A stretch of 64,000 bases of DNA from Anomaloglossus baeobatrachus (lineage: Eukaryota; Chordata; Amphibia; Anura; Aromobatidae): the NCBI RefSeq assembly GCF_048569485.1, contig NC_134360.1, positions 202,828,692 to 202,892,691 on the forward strand. The letters are read 5' to 3'. The notes under the pieces were generated by a model. It was given only the letters and a program-made list of their open reading frames with translations, had not been told where the DNA came from and ran no database searches. Shown one piece after another: positions 48,471 through 61,830 of the stretch. Within the stretch, counting starts at the first letter, position 1; every line of letters begins with the position of its first letter. The position numbers were made by a program, and so were the translations under genes.

Positions 48471-49932
48471 GCATGGTGGCTCCTTCAATAAGCTGATCGG
48501 CAGGGGCAGCAGACAGATGGATCCTCACTAGCGATGAGTGAGCACTACCATGCTCGGGTGTTGTTATGATCAGTTGGGTACAGGAGTCGAGCCCGTCCTA
48601 GCGTCCGAGGATAATGGAAATCAATGGGGAACGCAAGTTCCTCCTCCCCTTACCCCAGAAGATCTTCTGGAAAAGGCCATTGACTTCCATTATACTCGGG
48701 CACAGGAGTCATGCCCATCCAACTGCTTGTTAGAATTGTGTGTTCATGATAAGCTAGATAACATCGATGGCCTGTCATATCCATAACTAAATTCCATTCA
48801 TGGTGCAGGTAGGGAGCAGGGGAAAAGTAAAAAAAAAAAAAAAAGACAATCGCAGACCTGTACAAAATAGACTTTAATTTGGATAGACTATATCGGCAGT
48901 CTATGAATAACATCATCTGTTACATGTAGAAAAATACAAATTCCTCATTATACAGTTATCAGACTCCTGCAGGAAAAAGCTTTGATAATCTGAAGGATTG
49001 ACGTTCAGGTTGGCTGTCATAATGCACCAGACCAATCATTAGGCCAGTTTTATGGCCTTTATTGATTCTAAAAATTGAAAGGGGTCATGAATTGCTGCAA
49101 ACTTAGTTATTAAAAAGAGGTGGTCTCATATTCTTAAATGGGAAAAGTAAAGTGCTACTAAAAAAAAACCCCAAGTGACTTCACAATTTACCCCTTATAA
49201 AAAAAAAATATCCTGTTCTGAGCAGCACTTACAAGCTCTATTGTTCTCTGGAGCAGGCCAGCTCCTACACCCCCCCCCCCCCCCCTCACTCCTCTGCTTG
49301 CAGCATATGGGCTCTCAGCCACGCAGCTGCTGCAAACAATCATCATCAGGAGCAAGTGGCCCCTGGCAGCCAGGAGAGTGGTGCGCTTCTGAAGAAAGAT
49401 GGATAAACGCCTTTAATAAATCCACAACAAAAAGGGACAAAAATTGCGCAAAACCACTTTTAAAAAAAAAAAACAAACAAACATTGTAGGGGTAGACCCA
49501 TCTTGTAATGTAAGCCCGATGCTCCACACCCTGGTATACAAAAAAGAGCTCCAATCATGAAGAGTACAAGTAAAAAATAAATTATATTGGTAGCAAAGAA
49601 CTGATTATTCCTAAATACTGCACATAATAGCAAATTATATAAATAATATACTCCATAAAACCTTAAACAAGTGGGAACAAATTGAACATGGTTTGTGTAA
49701 ATGAGCAATAAATCTAAAGAAAATTTCAGATATAGTATGTATACCCTAGTAAGAAACACTTGGGTTTTTAAGGTTAAGGATTATATTTGCATTTATGTGG
49801 AGCGCCATTTACTTTTTATAGATGCTATTCACATTTGGAGTTAAGGTGAAAGACATATTGCTTATTTTAACCCCTCCTGTGTACCTGGATTAAGTGTGTT
49901 TTTTAAGCAGTCTTTTTTTCTCTCTTCATAGA
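48471..49932. other. No gene recognised
   Basis: Contains a diverged ACTCGGGCACAGGAGTC-type repeat at 48530-48720 and a C run at 49269-49286. Otherwise unassigned non-coding sequence. Confidence 0.4.
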
Positions 49933-51516
49933 CAGGTGCATCTCAAATTACAATATAATCAAAAAGTTAATTTCAGTAATTCAATGCAAAAATGAAGACA
50001 TATATAGAGTCATTACACACAGTGATTGATATCATGTCTATATTTCTGTTAATGTTGATTATTATGGCTTAAAGACAATGAAAACCCAAAAGTCATTATC
50101 TCAGAAAATTAGAATACTTACCAAAAAAAACACCTGCAAAGGCTTTTTAAGCATTTGAAATGGTCCCTTAGTCTGGTTCAGTAGACTACACAATCATGGG
50201 GAAGACTGCTGACTTGACAGATGTCCAGAAGACAGTCACTGACACAATCCACAATGAGGGTAAGCCACAAAAGGTCATTGCTAAAGAAGCTGGCTGTACA
50301 CAGAGTGCTGTATATAAGCATATTAATGGAAAGTTGAGGGAAAGAAAAAGTGTGGTAGAAAAAGGTGCCCAAGCAACCGGGATAACTGCAGCCTTGATAG
50401 GATTGTTAAGAAAAGGCCATTCAAAAATTGGGGGGGGAGGGGGGGTAGTCTCACAAGGAGTGGACTGCTGCTGGAGTCAGTGCTTCAAGAGCCACCACAC
50501 ACAGATGTATCCAGGACATGTGCTACAAGTGTCGCATTCCTTGTGTCAAGCCACTCATGACCACTAGACAACACCAGAAGCGTCTTACTTGGGCCAAGGA
50601 GAAAAAGAACTGGACTGTTGCTCAGTGATCCAAGGTGTTTTCAGATGAAAGTAAATTTGCATTTCATTTGGAAACCGCGGTCCCCGAGTCTGGAGGAAGA
50701 GTGGAGAGGCCACAATCCAAGCTGCTGGAGGTCTAGTCTGAAGTTTCTACAATCCGTGATGGTTTGGGGAGCCATGTCATCTGCTGGTGTAGATCCACTG
50801 TGTTTTATCAAGACCAAAGTCAGCACAGCCGTCTACCAGGAAATTTTAGAGCACTTCATGCTTCTCTCTGCCGACAAGCTTTTTGCAGATAAAAATTTCA
50901 TTTTCCAGCAGAACCTGTCCACACTGCCACAAGTACCAATACCTGGTTTACTAACCACAGTATCACTGTGCTCGATTGTCCAGCAAACTCGCCTGACCTA
51001 AACCCCATAGAGAATCTATGGAGTATAGTCAAGAGGAAAATGAGAGACACCAGACCCAACAATGCAGACGAGCTGAAGGCTGCTATCAAAGCAACCTGGG
51101 CTTCCATAACACCTCAGCAGTGCCACAGGCTGATCGCCTCCATGCCACGCTGCATTGATGCAGTAATCCATACAACAGAAGCTCTGAGCAAGTATTGAGG
51201 CATTTACTGTACAGACTTTTCAGTAGGCGCCAACATTTCTGAGTTTAAAATATTTTTTTCAGTTGGTCTTATATAATATTCTAATTTTCTGAGATAATGA
51301 CTTTTGGGTTTTCATTGGCTGTAAGCCATAATCATCAACATTAACAGAAATAAACACTTGAAATAGATCCCTCTGTGTGTAATGACTATATAATATATAG
51401 GAATAGATCCCACTGTGTGTGATGACTCTATATAATATATGCGTTTCCCTTTTTGTATTGAATTACTGAAATAAATTAACTTTTGGATGATATTCTAATT
51501 TATTGAGATGCACTTG
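49933..51516 (+). mobile_element. Tc1-like transposon, about 1584 bp, broken transposase
   Basis: The ends are CAGGTGCATCTCAAATTA and, inverted, CAAGTGCATCTCAATAAA; TA follows the right end (51517-51518). Transposase pieces on the + strand: 50196-50350 (MGKTADLTDVQKTV, QKVIAKEAGCTQSAVYKHIN), 50618-50940 (SVMVWGAMSSAGVDPLCF, SADKLFADKNFIFQQ) and 50968-51198 ([12 protein letters not shown], ending ALSKY). At least three frame changes; the second catalytic region is damaged (FQQN instead of FQQD). This transposase type is widespread in fish and lampreys. Confidence 0.9.
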
Positions 51517-52447
51517 TATTTATATACTTTGCTTTTGAGGAGTTTGTGCACCTCATTACAATTCATAGTGACAGTAATTGTGTCCACCTACTCTCTTTGT
51601 TTAGTTTTGTTTTTTTTTTTTAGCCACAATATTGTGATAATTATAAAAAAAATTAACATATGGGGAATCCCCAATCCCAGGACATAAAAAAATACACAAC
51701 TGAAGACTCATGCACGTGGCTGATCTCTGTGCACGCTCACACAGAGTCCGTGCAGAGGCCATAGCTCTTCATGGCCACTATGTGCTGCCCTATTTATAGT
51801 GCTATTCTCTCTTTGAAGTTATTTTCCCTTAAAACATATTTCTGATATACGATTTTGCAGCATTTTTCTTTTGGCTTCCAACGGGAGAAAAAAAAAAAAT
51901 CTATAGCCATACAAGTCTCTTATAGATCCTCACAGTGGCCCTTTTAAAACTAGGTATAAAACAGAGCTATGTGCATGAAGTCTTAAGGCCTTACTACTCG
52001 GAGTTGAACGAACAATGATTTTGCATAGATCGGTTGACCATCCATCGATAAAGGATTTCAGAGACAAATATCCAGCCATTGAAATTTGAACAATTTTTTT
52101 CCAGCAGAGAGATAACCCGGTACCAGAGGAATCCATCAGCGGTTGTCAGAGAACAGGCGCAAACGCCGGGCTTGTATGGAGGAGTCTAGGACCCTTACAG
52201 CGTCTAAGCTGTCGGAAGAATACAGGCTGCTAGTAAAGCCTAGTTCACATATTGTTGTAAGTGAACGATCCGGTTGGACAGACGATTTAGTTTATGGTTC
52301 TCTTCACTTGCTCAAGTTTGGTCTGATTTGCAGACTATGAAATGGTGCATGTGTGTAACACACAAATTCCATCCATGTGAATAAGGCCTAACAAGAACAT
52401 CTAATCTGTTCACAGCTCCTGTGAGATCATTTTAGGGATTCACATAC
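51517..52447. other. No feature recognised
   Basis: Complex non-coding sequence with no identifiable exon or repeat. Confidence 0.4.
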
Positions 52448-52462
52448 TTACAACATATGAAG

Positions 52463-52903
52463 CAAACTAAAGAGGAAAAGAAATTCAGCTCACCCAATCT
52501 GATGGAGACTTAAATAGAGGACAGGTGCAGGGAAGGTAAGCCGGCCGGGCTGAAGATTCCAAACAGAGAAAGGAGATTCCAGCATCCATGTCCAAATAAT
52601 GTAAAAGATATTCTTTATTATATATGCTTTAAAAGGTGATGATAAAATCACATCCTGGACATAAAAATCCCCATGGAGATGAGGGGTATGGTAGATGGTA
52701 CGCGTTTCGAGCATTCACCGCTCTTAGTCCCAATTGGTAGTAAGAGCGGTGAACGCTCGAAACGCGTACCATCTACCATATCCCTCATCTCCATTGGGAT
52801 TTTTATGTCCAGGATGTGATTTTTCCATCACCTTTAATGCATATATAATAAAGAATATCTTTTACATTATTTGGACGTGTATGCTGGAATCTCCTTTCTC
52901 TGT
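52463..52903. mobile_element. Palindromic inserted element with 15-bp target duplication
   Basis: Arms at 52561-52730 and 52735-52904 are inverted copies with a few differences (for example GTACGCGTTTCGAGC against GCTCGAAACGCGTAC). A 98-bp tail at 52463-52560 is unpaired. TTACAACATATGAAG (52448-52462) and TTACAATATATGAAG (52904-52918) flank it, a duplication with one difference. No open frame. Same architecture as 11638-12402 but a different sequence. Confidence 0.75.
52741..52770 (+). ncRNA. Hammerhead-like half core in palindrome
   Basis: AGCG, loop GTGAA, CGCT, then CGAAACGCGTACC: stem II and the CGAAAC box of a hammerhead, with self-complementary ACGCGT. The CUGANGA side is poorly matched (AGTAAGA). 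The other arm carries the same on the minus strand at 52697-52731. Confidence 0.35.
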
Positions 52904-52918
52904 TTACAATATATGAAG

Positions 52919-53019
52919 GTATAACCAAAGCTATCATTTCTATAATGCAGAGGGGAGATTAAAAAAATAAAATACTTTGTGTATGCAGACGTTATATAAA
53001 ACCTTCTAGAAAAGAATAA
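52919..53019. other. Spacer, nothing recognised
   Basis: Short AT-rich sequence. Confidence 0.4.
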
Positions 53020-53205
53020 ATGTGCTGTCGCCAAACATTGAATTATATGTATGTGCTTTCTGCAAACATTGAATTGTATGTATGTGCTGTCGCCAAACAT
53101 TGAATTATATGTATGTGCTTTCTGCAAACATTGAATTGTATGTATGTGCTTTCTGCAAACATTGAATTGTATGTATGTGCTTTCTGCAAACATTGCATTA
53201 TATGA
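53020..53205. repeat. 31-bp tandem repeat, about 6 copies
   Basis: Units with GTATGTATGTGCTTTCTGCA and AACATTGAATT; two copies carry the variant GCTGTCGCCAAACATTG. Confidence 0.9.
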
Positions 53206-54182
53206 AGGTGCTGTACTCTGGGAGCTCCGAAATTCTGGACGCCATTCTCCAGTCTCCAGTTTGTTCTACAGGAGCGCAGGAAAGTAAAGCACATTAAAAC
53301 GTTGTGGTTTGCCGTCATGGTGTTCAAAACAAATCCATCACTACCTTGAACCAGTAACTTCTGGCTCTGAGCCTTTCAGACATGCCCTTTGCTCTTGGAC
53401 AAGCGTCGTTGGATAATCTAGGAGAGGGCATGTTTAGTCTGCTCTCGCGATTGGACGCAGTTCTGTACCGTCCTCCCCATTCTGCACTGGTCTGTTTTTT
53501 AACATCTCAGGGTCACAGTTGCTTTGGTGAATTAATGTCTGTAAGATAAAAACACATGACATTACTGTATACTGCATACTGCATAGACAAATGTAGAAAA
53601 AAAAAAAATATTACAAATAAAATAATTAAAAAAGGGTCATTCCTATTTTACACTTCTGGTGGATGACTGATAGATGGGGTTGTTCCTCTAGGTTAGCATA
53701 TGTTAACATGAGGCAGATTTGCTATAGATCTTTTTGGGGACAGTCCTATATGTATCTGAATGAGGCTTATAGAAATCCATGTGCTTGCTGTAGAAGATGT
53801 AGAGAACGGATTGTCAGTTGCAGGCTGTAAAAGGGATCCACGCGCCATCAGGAGTTTATTCCGAAACTTCTGGACTGTGGGACCCCAGTGTGCATCGTGG
53901 CCTCCCACAACCCCCCATGGCAGATTTCAGTAAATACAAAAGGTCATGTCTTTACTAAAAGAGCGATGAGTGCCTCCTTTAAAATAGCAGTTTTATGTAT
54001 GTTACGAATATTATTTCAGGCTTCATATAAACGTGTTTCCAGTGTTTTTCACCTCTTTTCCCTTCTTTAGGGTCTCGCTTTCATTTTTAGTTGTCTCTGA
54101 GCTAGAGGGTGGGGACTGGCTGCTATGCTGTTTCCCATACATCGTGCACACAGAGAAACAAGAGATTCCTGCTATTTCTATC
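53206..54182. other. No feature recognised
   Basis: Complex non-coding sequence. Confidence 0.4.
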
Positions 54183-54184
54183 TA

Positions 54185-55456
54185 CAGCTCTGGCAAAAAT
54201 TAAGAGACCACTGCAGAATTTTGTAAAAATCAGCTTCTCTACATGTCTGACAATCATTCCATTCCAGTGTCAGTTGAATTCCAACCAGAGTACAGACTGG
54301 CAGAGGGTGAAAGCGACTCTCCACTGACCGAGATGACCATCATATTCGAATGTCACTCAGCAACCGCAAGATGACATCAAATGACCTACAAAAGGAATGG
54401 AAAATGGCAGCTGGGGTGATGTGCACGGCAAGAACAGTTTGCAACAGGCTCCTAGAGGCAGGGCTCAAGTCATGTAAAGCTAGAAAAAATTCTTTCATCA
54501 ATGAGAAGCAAGGGAGAGCCATGCTGAAGTTTATCAAAGACCATAAGGATTGGACCATAGAGGACTGGAGTAAGGTAATCTTCTCTGAGGAGTCCAATTT
54601 TCAGCTTTGCCCAACACCTAGTTGTCTAATGGTTAGATGGAGACCTGGAGAGGCGTACAAGCCACAGTGTCTTGCATCAACTGTGAAATTTGGTGGAGGA
54701 TCGGCGATGATCTAGAGATGCTTCAGTAAGGCTGGAATTGGGCAGATTAAACTTTGCAAAGGATGTATGAATCAAATCACATCCAAGGTTATCCTGGAAA
54801 ACCAGTTGCTTCCTTCTGCTCAGGCAATGTTCCCGAACTCTTAGGACTGTTTTTTTCCAGCAGGACAATGCGTCATGCCACACAGCTAGGTCAATCAATG
54901 TGTGGATATAGGACCGCTACATTAAAACCCTGTCATGGCCAGCCCAATCTCTAGACCTGAACCCCATTGAAAACCTCTGGAATGTAAACACGAGGAAAAT
55001 GGATAGTCATAAGTCATCGAACAAAGCAGAACTGCTTACATTTTTGCACCAGGAGTTGCATAAGGTCACCCAAAAGCAGTGTGACAGACTGGTGGAAAGC
55101 ATGCCAAGACACATAAAAGCTGTGATTAAAAATCATGGTTATTCCACAAAATATTGATTTCTGAACTCTTCCCGAGTTAAAATATTGTTATTATTGTTGT
55201 TTCTAAATGATTACGAACTTGTTTTCTTTGCATTATTTGAGGTGTGAAAGCCATGCATTGTTTTGTTATTTTGATCATTTCTCATTTTCAGAAAATAAAT
55301 ACAAAAGGTATTGCTTAGAAATTCAGAGACGTTGTCAGTAGTTTATGGAATAAAAGAACAATTTACATTTTTACTCAAAAATATAAAGAAAAAAATCAGA
55401 AAAAAAAAAAAAAAAAAGACAATTTTGAAGTGGTCTCTTAATTTCTGCCAGAGCTG
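54185..55456 (+). mobile_element. Tc1-like transposon, 1272 bp, N-terminally shortened
   Basis: The ends CAGCTCTGGCAAAAATTAAG and, inverted, CAGCTCTGGCAGAAATTAAG, with TA on both sides (54183-54184, 55457-55458). Transposase remnants on the + strand run from about 54350 (RTVCNRLLEAGLKSCKARKN, DWSKVIFSEESNF) to about 55156, with several stops and shifts. The first part of the DNA-binding domain is missing, which explains the length below 1.6 kb. WSDE reads FSEE. Confidence 0.9.
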
Positions 55457-55458
55457 TA

Positions 55459-56260
55459 TATGTTCACAAGCAGCAGTCGCAGCATGGAAGATATTTTGCA
55501 GCAGTACCGAGCAGTGTAGCTGGGAATCCAGCACTGGGGTTAGATGCACTCATAAGATGGCAACAGCACAGCGTGAGTACTTCTGCCTTTTCTCTTTCCA
55601 AGACAGATTTTTACAATATTCCCCTAGAGTTAATGCTAAGTTAAGGAGGCAAAGTTAAGAATAAGACGTATCAACTAAGTGGGGAATGAATGCTTTATTA
55701 GAATATTTGCCTACACTATTGAGATGTGCAACATTTTTTGAAATGAGTTTGAATATTTAGATAAATCCGTGTAAACTGGAGAGTGAGTATAACAGGATAT
55801 AATAGAGGCACTATGCACAAAGTCAGCTTTAGCACAGATGTCACAGACCGTGCACGGAGAAGTACCGCCGCCATGAATATAATGCTCCTTGGCATCTTCT
55901 AATAACTATTAATTAGCCCGATGCTGTGGTTTGGCATCGACCATTCCATGATTTATCCAAACACCGAGGTGTATCCATTTCAGCTTCTGTGTTGCACTGG
56001 GAATGGGCGAGCAGCAGGAATTCATCCCTAAATGTCTTTCTAAAATATGTTTGCTCCATACATAAACATGAAATGAATAATGGCTGCCTTCACCTGAACA
56101 AATAGACAATTACGGTACCTAAAATCTCTTCTATGCGAGATTCTCACGACATCTTGTTGTGGCTTCAGGGAGGTTGTGGAACAAAGCCACCATCAATATC
56201 AATGTTTAGGTGCTACCTGGACAGACCAACGCCTGTTAAAGGTGTTCAAGCACATTAATA
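55459..56260. other. No feature recognised
   Basis: Complex non-coding sequence. Confidence 0.4.
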
Positions 56261-57719
56261 TACCGTATTTTTAGGACTATAAGACACACTTTTTTCCACA
56301 AATATTTTGGGAGAAAGTGGGGGGGTGTCTTATAGTCCGATGGCTGCGGGGAAAGTGGGTGCGGTGGTGGTGGAGCGGGTTATCAGAGGCATGCGCAGGC
56401 TGCAGCAGCACCTACCATGATCACATGGTCCCGCTCATTAGCCTCATTTCATATGCACTGCATCCCGATGCCCATCATCTCTCAGCCCTGAAGCCGGCGC
56501 TAAGAGGTGGGTGGGATGATGGGTGGGGGGTGCGTACATACTAAAAAGCCGGCCCGCGTGATCATCCCTAGCTCTTACAGCCTCGAGTGAATATGTGTGG
56601 CTAAATTCACGGGCCCCCACGTATCATCATCAGCGGGGGAGGGGGGCAGTGAATAAGTATACTCACCGGTCACCATTCCCTGCAGCATCCCAATGACCTC
56701 CTGACTTCTTGCCAGCTGTGTGTGGAGAGCGGTGCGCACAGCGATGACGTCATCGCTGTGGGCATGGCTCCACACAGGTCAGCGTCGCTGCTGCTGGCAC
56801 AGACAGGAAGACGAGCGATGCTGCATGGAGTGAGGAAAGGCGAGTATAAAGGTTTATGTTTTTATGTGTGCCACAGGATTGGGCCATATACCAGGATGGG
56901 GGTATTTACCAGGATGGGGGATATATATAGAAGGATGGGGATAATACACAAGGCAGTAGGATCATTACCAGGATGAGGTACCTTAGTAGAGAATTTGGGG
57001 ACATTACCCCCATAACAGTATCAGCAGCAGATCCTCGCACTAAAACAGTGTGTCATGACCACATTTTTTGCTTAAAGGGAACCAAACATCAGGATTTTCG
57101 TGTATAAGCTGAAGCCAGTGCAGTACTGGCACTATCATACACGTTGTGTACATACCATCAGGGTGCAGCTCGGGTGTTTAGGCAGCGAAATCCAACTTTA
57201 TAAAGTTTGAAAATTCGTGCACTTTTTGATTGACGTGTGCACCTCTGCTGCTAATGTCCGGGCGTGTTATGCACGTGTTCCCCGCCCCCCCACCAGCCTG
57301 TTCCTCCCTCTATCCTGATGTCCGGGCGTATTATGCACTTGTATCCCCGCCCCCCGCTGCCTGTTCCTCCCTCTCTCTGGCTGTATTTAAATTTCCCTCT
57401 TCAGTGACATGACGTCGGAGTTGGCGCCTGCGCATAGCGCTTACCTCCGGCGCCATGTTACTGAAGCCCGCTGTACCGTGCAGCCAGGTGCACGAGAGGG
57501 CGGCGCATGCGCCCTCGCTTCTTCAGATCCCGTTGTGACCGCGGGAGCGCGCGCGGTTACAACAGGACTGGAGATCAGCTGACAGGAGGACGCGATTGCT
57601 ACGCTACCAGCACAGCAGCCACCTAGGACACCGGGGCTCAGGTGAGGTGAGTTCACAATGCTGTGTGTGCGCCCCTGCGTTGACCTGAGCTCACCTTCTG
57701 AATGCCAGGCCACCGCAGG

Positions 57720-58680
57720 AAAGCACTCACAGCTGTGTGTCTGTGCTATGTGTGTGCAGTGTGTGTGTCTGTGCTATGTGTGTGATTCTGTGCAGTGTGT
57801 GTGCGCAGTGTGTGTGCAGTGTGGTGTGTGTGTGTGCGCGCTGTGTGGTGTGAGTGCGCGCCCTGTGTGTGGTGTGTGCGCGCGCTGTGTGTGGTGTGAG
57901 TGCGCGCGCTGTGTGTGGTGTGTGTGCGCACGATGTGTGGTGTGTGTACGATGTGTGGTGTGTGTGTGCGCACGCTGTGTGTGGTGTGTGTGCACGCTGT
58001 GTGTGGTGTGTGTGTGTGTGCACGCTGTGTGTGGTGTGTGTGTGCACGCTGTGTGTGGTGTGTGTGTGTGCACGCTGTGTGTGTGGTGTGTGTGTGTGCA
58101 CGCTGTGTGTGGTGTGTGTGTGTGCGCACGCTGTGTGTGGTGTGTGTATGTGTGCACGCTGTGTGTGGTGTGTGTGTATGTGTGTGTGTGCGCGCACGCT
58201 GTGTGTGGTGTGTGTGTGTGTGTGCGCACGCTGTGTGTGGGGTGTGTGCGCACGCTGTGTGTGGTGTGTGTGCGCACGCTGTGTGTGGTGTGTGTGCGGT
58301 GTGTGTGCGCGCGCACGCTGTGTGTGTGCGCGCATGCTGTGTGTGGTGTGTGTGTGTGTGCGCACGCTGTGTGTGGTGTGTGTGTGTGCGCACGCTGTGT
58401 GTGGTGTGTGTGTGTGCGCACGCTGTGTGTGGTGTGTGTGTGTGCGCACGCTGTGTGTGGGCGCACGCTGTGTGTGGTGTGTGTGCGCACGCTGTGTGTG
58501 GTGCGTGTGCGCACGCTGTGTGTGGTGTGTGTGTGTGCGCGCACGCTGTGTGTGGTGTGCACGCACGCTGTGTGTGGTGTGTGTGTGTGCGCGCACGCTG
58601 TGTGTGGTGTGCACGCACACTGTGTGTGGTGTGTGCGCGCACGCTGTGTGTGGTGTGTGTGTGTGTGTGTGTGTGTGTGT
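57720..58680. repeat. TG-rich minisatellite in the left arm, about 960 bp
   Basis: Units of roughly 18-34 bp built from GCGCACGCTGTGTGTGGTGT and a variable TG run. The inverted counterpart in the right arm (61570-61830) is only about 260 bp. Cys/Val-rich and His/Thr-rich open frames over this block are artefacts. Confidence 0.95.
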
Positions 58681-60524
58681 CCTGAATCCAGGCCTGGCAT
58701 TACTGGAGTTTCCTCCGGTAGCCAGTCTGACGCTGCACTGAAGTGTGTAGGTTTTTTTTTTTCTTCTTCAGATGATATTTGATCCGGATTGGACGGCGCG
58801 GGACCCTTGACCCAGGATTACTGCGGAGGGGGGTTCTTTATTTCAATAAAGATGGAGTCACTAATTGTGTTGTGTTTTATTTCTAATAAAAATATTTTTC
58901 TGTGTATTGTGTTTTTTTTTTATGTTTACTAGAAATTCATGGTGGCCATGTCTAATATTGGCGTGACACCATGAATTTCGGGCTTAGGGCCAGTTGATAA
59001 TACACACCTAGCCCTAACCCCATTATTACCCAGTGAGCCACCCGGCATCAGGGCAGCTGGAAGAGTTGGATACAGTGTCAGAAGATGGCGCTTCTATGAA
59101 AGCGCCATTTTCTGGGGTGGCTGCGGACTGCAATTCGCATCTGGGGTGCCCAGAAAGCTTGGGCACTCTGCATTGCGGATTCCAATCCCCAGCTGCCTAG
59201 TTGTACCTGGCTGGACTCAAAAATTGGGCGAAGCCCATGTCATTTTTTTTTTTTTAATTATTTCATGAAATAAAAAAAAAAGGCTTCCCTATATTTTTTA
59301 GTTCCCAGCTGGGTACAAATAGGCAGCTGGGGGTTGGGGGCAGCCGTTCCTGCCTGCTGTACCTGACTAGCATACAAAAATATGGTGAAGCCCACGTCAT
59401 TTTTTTTTTTTTTTGGAAAAGGGGGGGGGCGTGGGAGGGGTGCAAAAAATCCTGCATACAGTCTTAGATGGAGGATGCTGAGCCTTGTAGTTTGGCAGCT
59501 GCTGTCTGCTCCCCTGCATCCACTAGTGGATGGAGTATGCTGAGCCTTGTAGTTCTGCTCCCCCTGCCTCTCCCTCCAGCATACAGTCCTCCATATAGTA
59601 ATGTGCCCCATATAGTGGTCCATATAATCTAATGCACCTCATAGTCCTACATATATTTTAAAGCGCACCATAATACTGTAATAATGTAATAAGTGTCGGA
59701 AAACTACTACATGGGGGCAACAGAACCTATTCCCAAAAAACAAAACTATTAATTATTTTAAAATGTTTTTTTTTAATTTAAACAAAGGTATTGAAATATT
59801 GAGAAAATATACAAGAACTTGAGCAGCTTTGCAGACCAATAGCTCAATGGCTATGACAGCACGCTGCATCTTTTTTACTTGTGGTCACAGAAACACAGCT
59901 TCTGACCAAAAGAAATATGAAAGATCAAGATTTTGGCCGCGTTTTTGTTAATGCATTTATCAACTCCTTAACAAACCCGTTTAAATATTTTCTGTCCCTG
60001 CACTCATTTTGGTAATCCACACTGGCAGACGCAGATAGCCAGCAGCGATCAGCGCAAATGTCAGCTGATTTGTGCAGCTGACGTGTGCCTTGCAGGCGCG
60101 AGTGGATTCGCTATCCACCTGTACCTGTCAACCCCTTAAATAGCACTGTAAAAATCTCACAGCGCCATTTTAATGGCGATCGCTTTATTCGCATAATCAC
60201 CAGCCTCCACAGGAAGTCACGTGATGGGATCACGTGGATCCGATGGTTGTCGTGTTAGCACTGGGTCTTGTGATTACTCCTGTAGCTCACGTGACGCAGG
60301 TCCTATAACCAGCAGCCGAGTACTGCAGGTTACAGGAGATGAGCATTTCTCCTGATCTGACCGGTGCTGCTCTGATAGGGAGAAAAGAATGAGTGAGCAG
60401 ACAAAAACGCACCAGCGGGAAAAAACGCGGCAAAAAAGCATGCATTTTTACCGCATTTTGGCGCTTTTTTGCTCACTGCGTTTTTATGCGTTTTTTAACA
60501 GTGAACAATTCCATTAAAGATTGT

Positions 60525-60555
<31 letters not shown>

Positions 60556-61569
60556 GGTCTGATGTAATTTCCTTCAATATGTTCTTCATATTCGTAATGT
60601 CCTTCATTCTCCACTAGTCTATGCAGGAGAGCAGATAGCTGCAGAACTATAAGGCTCAGCATGCTCCATCCAGGACTGTATGCAGGAGGGAGAGGCAGGG
60701 GGAACAGAACTACAAGGCTCAGCATACTTCATCCAATAGTGTATGCAGGAGAGCAGACAGCAGCTGCCAAACTACAAGGCTCAGCATCCTTCATCTAGGA
60801 CTGTATGCAGGATTTTTTGCCCCGCCCCAAAAAAAAAAAAAAAAAAAAGACGTGGGCTTCACCATCTTTTTCTATGCTAGCCAGGTACAGCAGGCAGCTA
60901 CGGGCTTGCCCCCAACCCCCAGCTGCATATTTGTACCCGGCTGGGAACAAAAAATATAGAGAAGCCCTTTTTTTTTTTTAATTTCATGAATTTCATGAAA
61001 TTATAAAAAAAAAAAAAAATGACATGGGCTTCGCCCAATTTTTGAGTCCAGCCAGGTACAACTAGGCAGCTGGGGATTGGAATCCGCAGTGCAGGGTGCC
61101 CATGCTTTCAGGGCACCCCCACTGCGAATTGCAGTCTGCAGCCACCCCAGAAAATGGCGCTTTCATAGAAGCGCCATCTTCTGGCGCTGTATCCAACTCT
61201 TCCAGCTGCCCTGATGCTGGGTGGCTCACTGGGTAATAATGGGGTTAGGGCTAGGTGTGTATTATCAGCTAGCCCTAAGCCCAAAATTCATGGTGTCACG
61301 CCAATATTAGACATGGCCACCATGAATTTCTAGTAAAGATAAAAAAAAAAAAAAACACAACACAGAAAAATATTTTATTAGAAATAAAACACAACACAAT
61401 TAGTGACTCCATCTTTATTGAAATAAAGAACCCCTCTCCGCAGTAATCCTGGGTCAAGGGTCCCGCGCCGTCCAATCCGGATCCAATATCTGAAGAAAAA
61501 AAACAACACACTTCAGTGCAGCATCTGACTGGCTACCGGAGGAAACTCCAGTAATGCCAGGCCTGGATT

Positions 61570-61573
61570 CAAG

Positions 61574-61605
<32 letters not shown>

Positions 61606-61830
61606 CACACACACACCACACATTGTACATACACCACACATCGTGCGCACACCACACACAGCGTACGCACACACAGCGCGCGCGCACACACAGCGCGCGC
61701 GCACACACCACACACAGCGCGCGCACACACACAACACACTGCACACACACTGCGCACACACACTGCACAGAATCACACACATAGCACAGACACACCCACT
61801 GCACACACATAGCACAGACACACAGCTGTG
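61570..61830. repeat. CA-rich counterpart minisatellite in the right arm
   Basis: Inverted copy of the left-arm repeat (ACACCACACACAGCG words), with far fewer units. Confidence 0.9.

Noticed and set aside
57658-58782. Cys/Val-rich and His/Thr-rich open frames of up to 374 codons
   Set aside because: Translation of TG/CA minisatellite in all frames; the inverted arm shows the same in short form. Not a protein.
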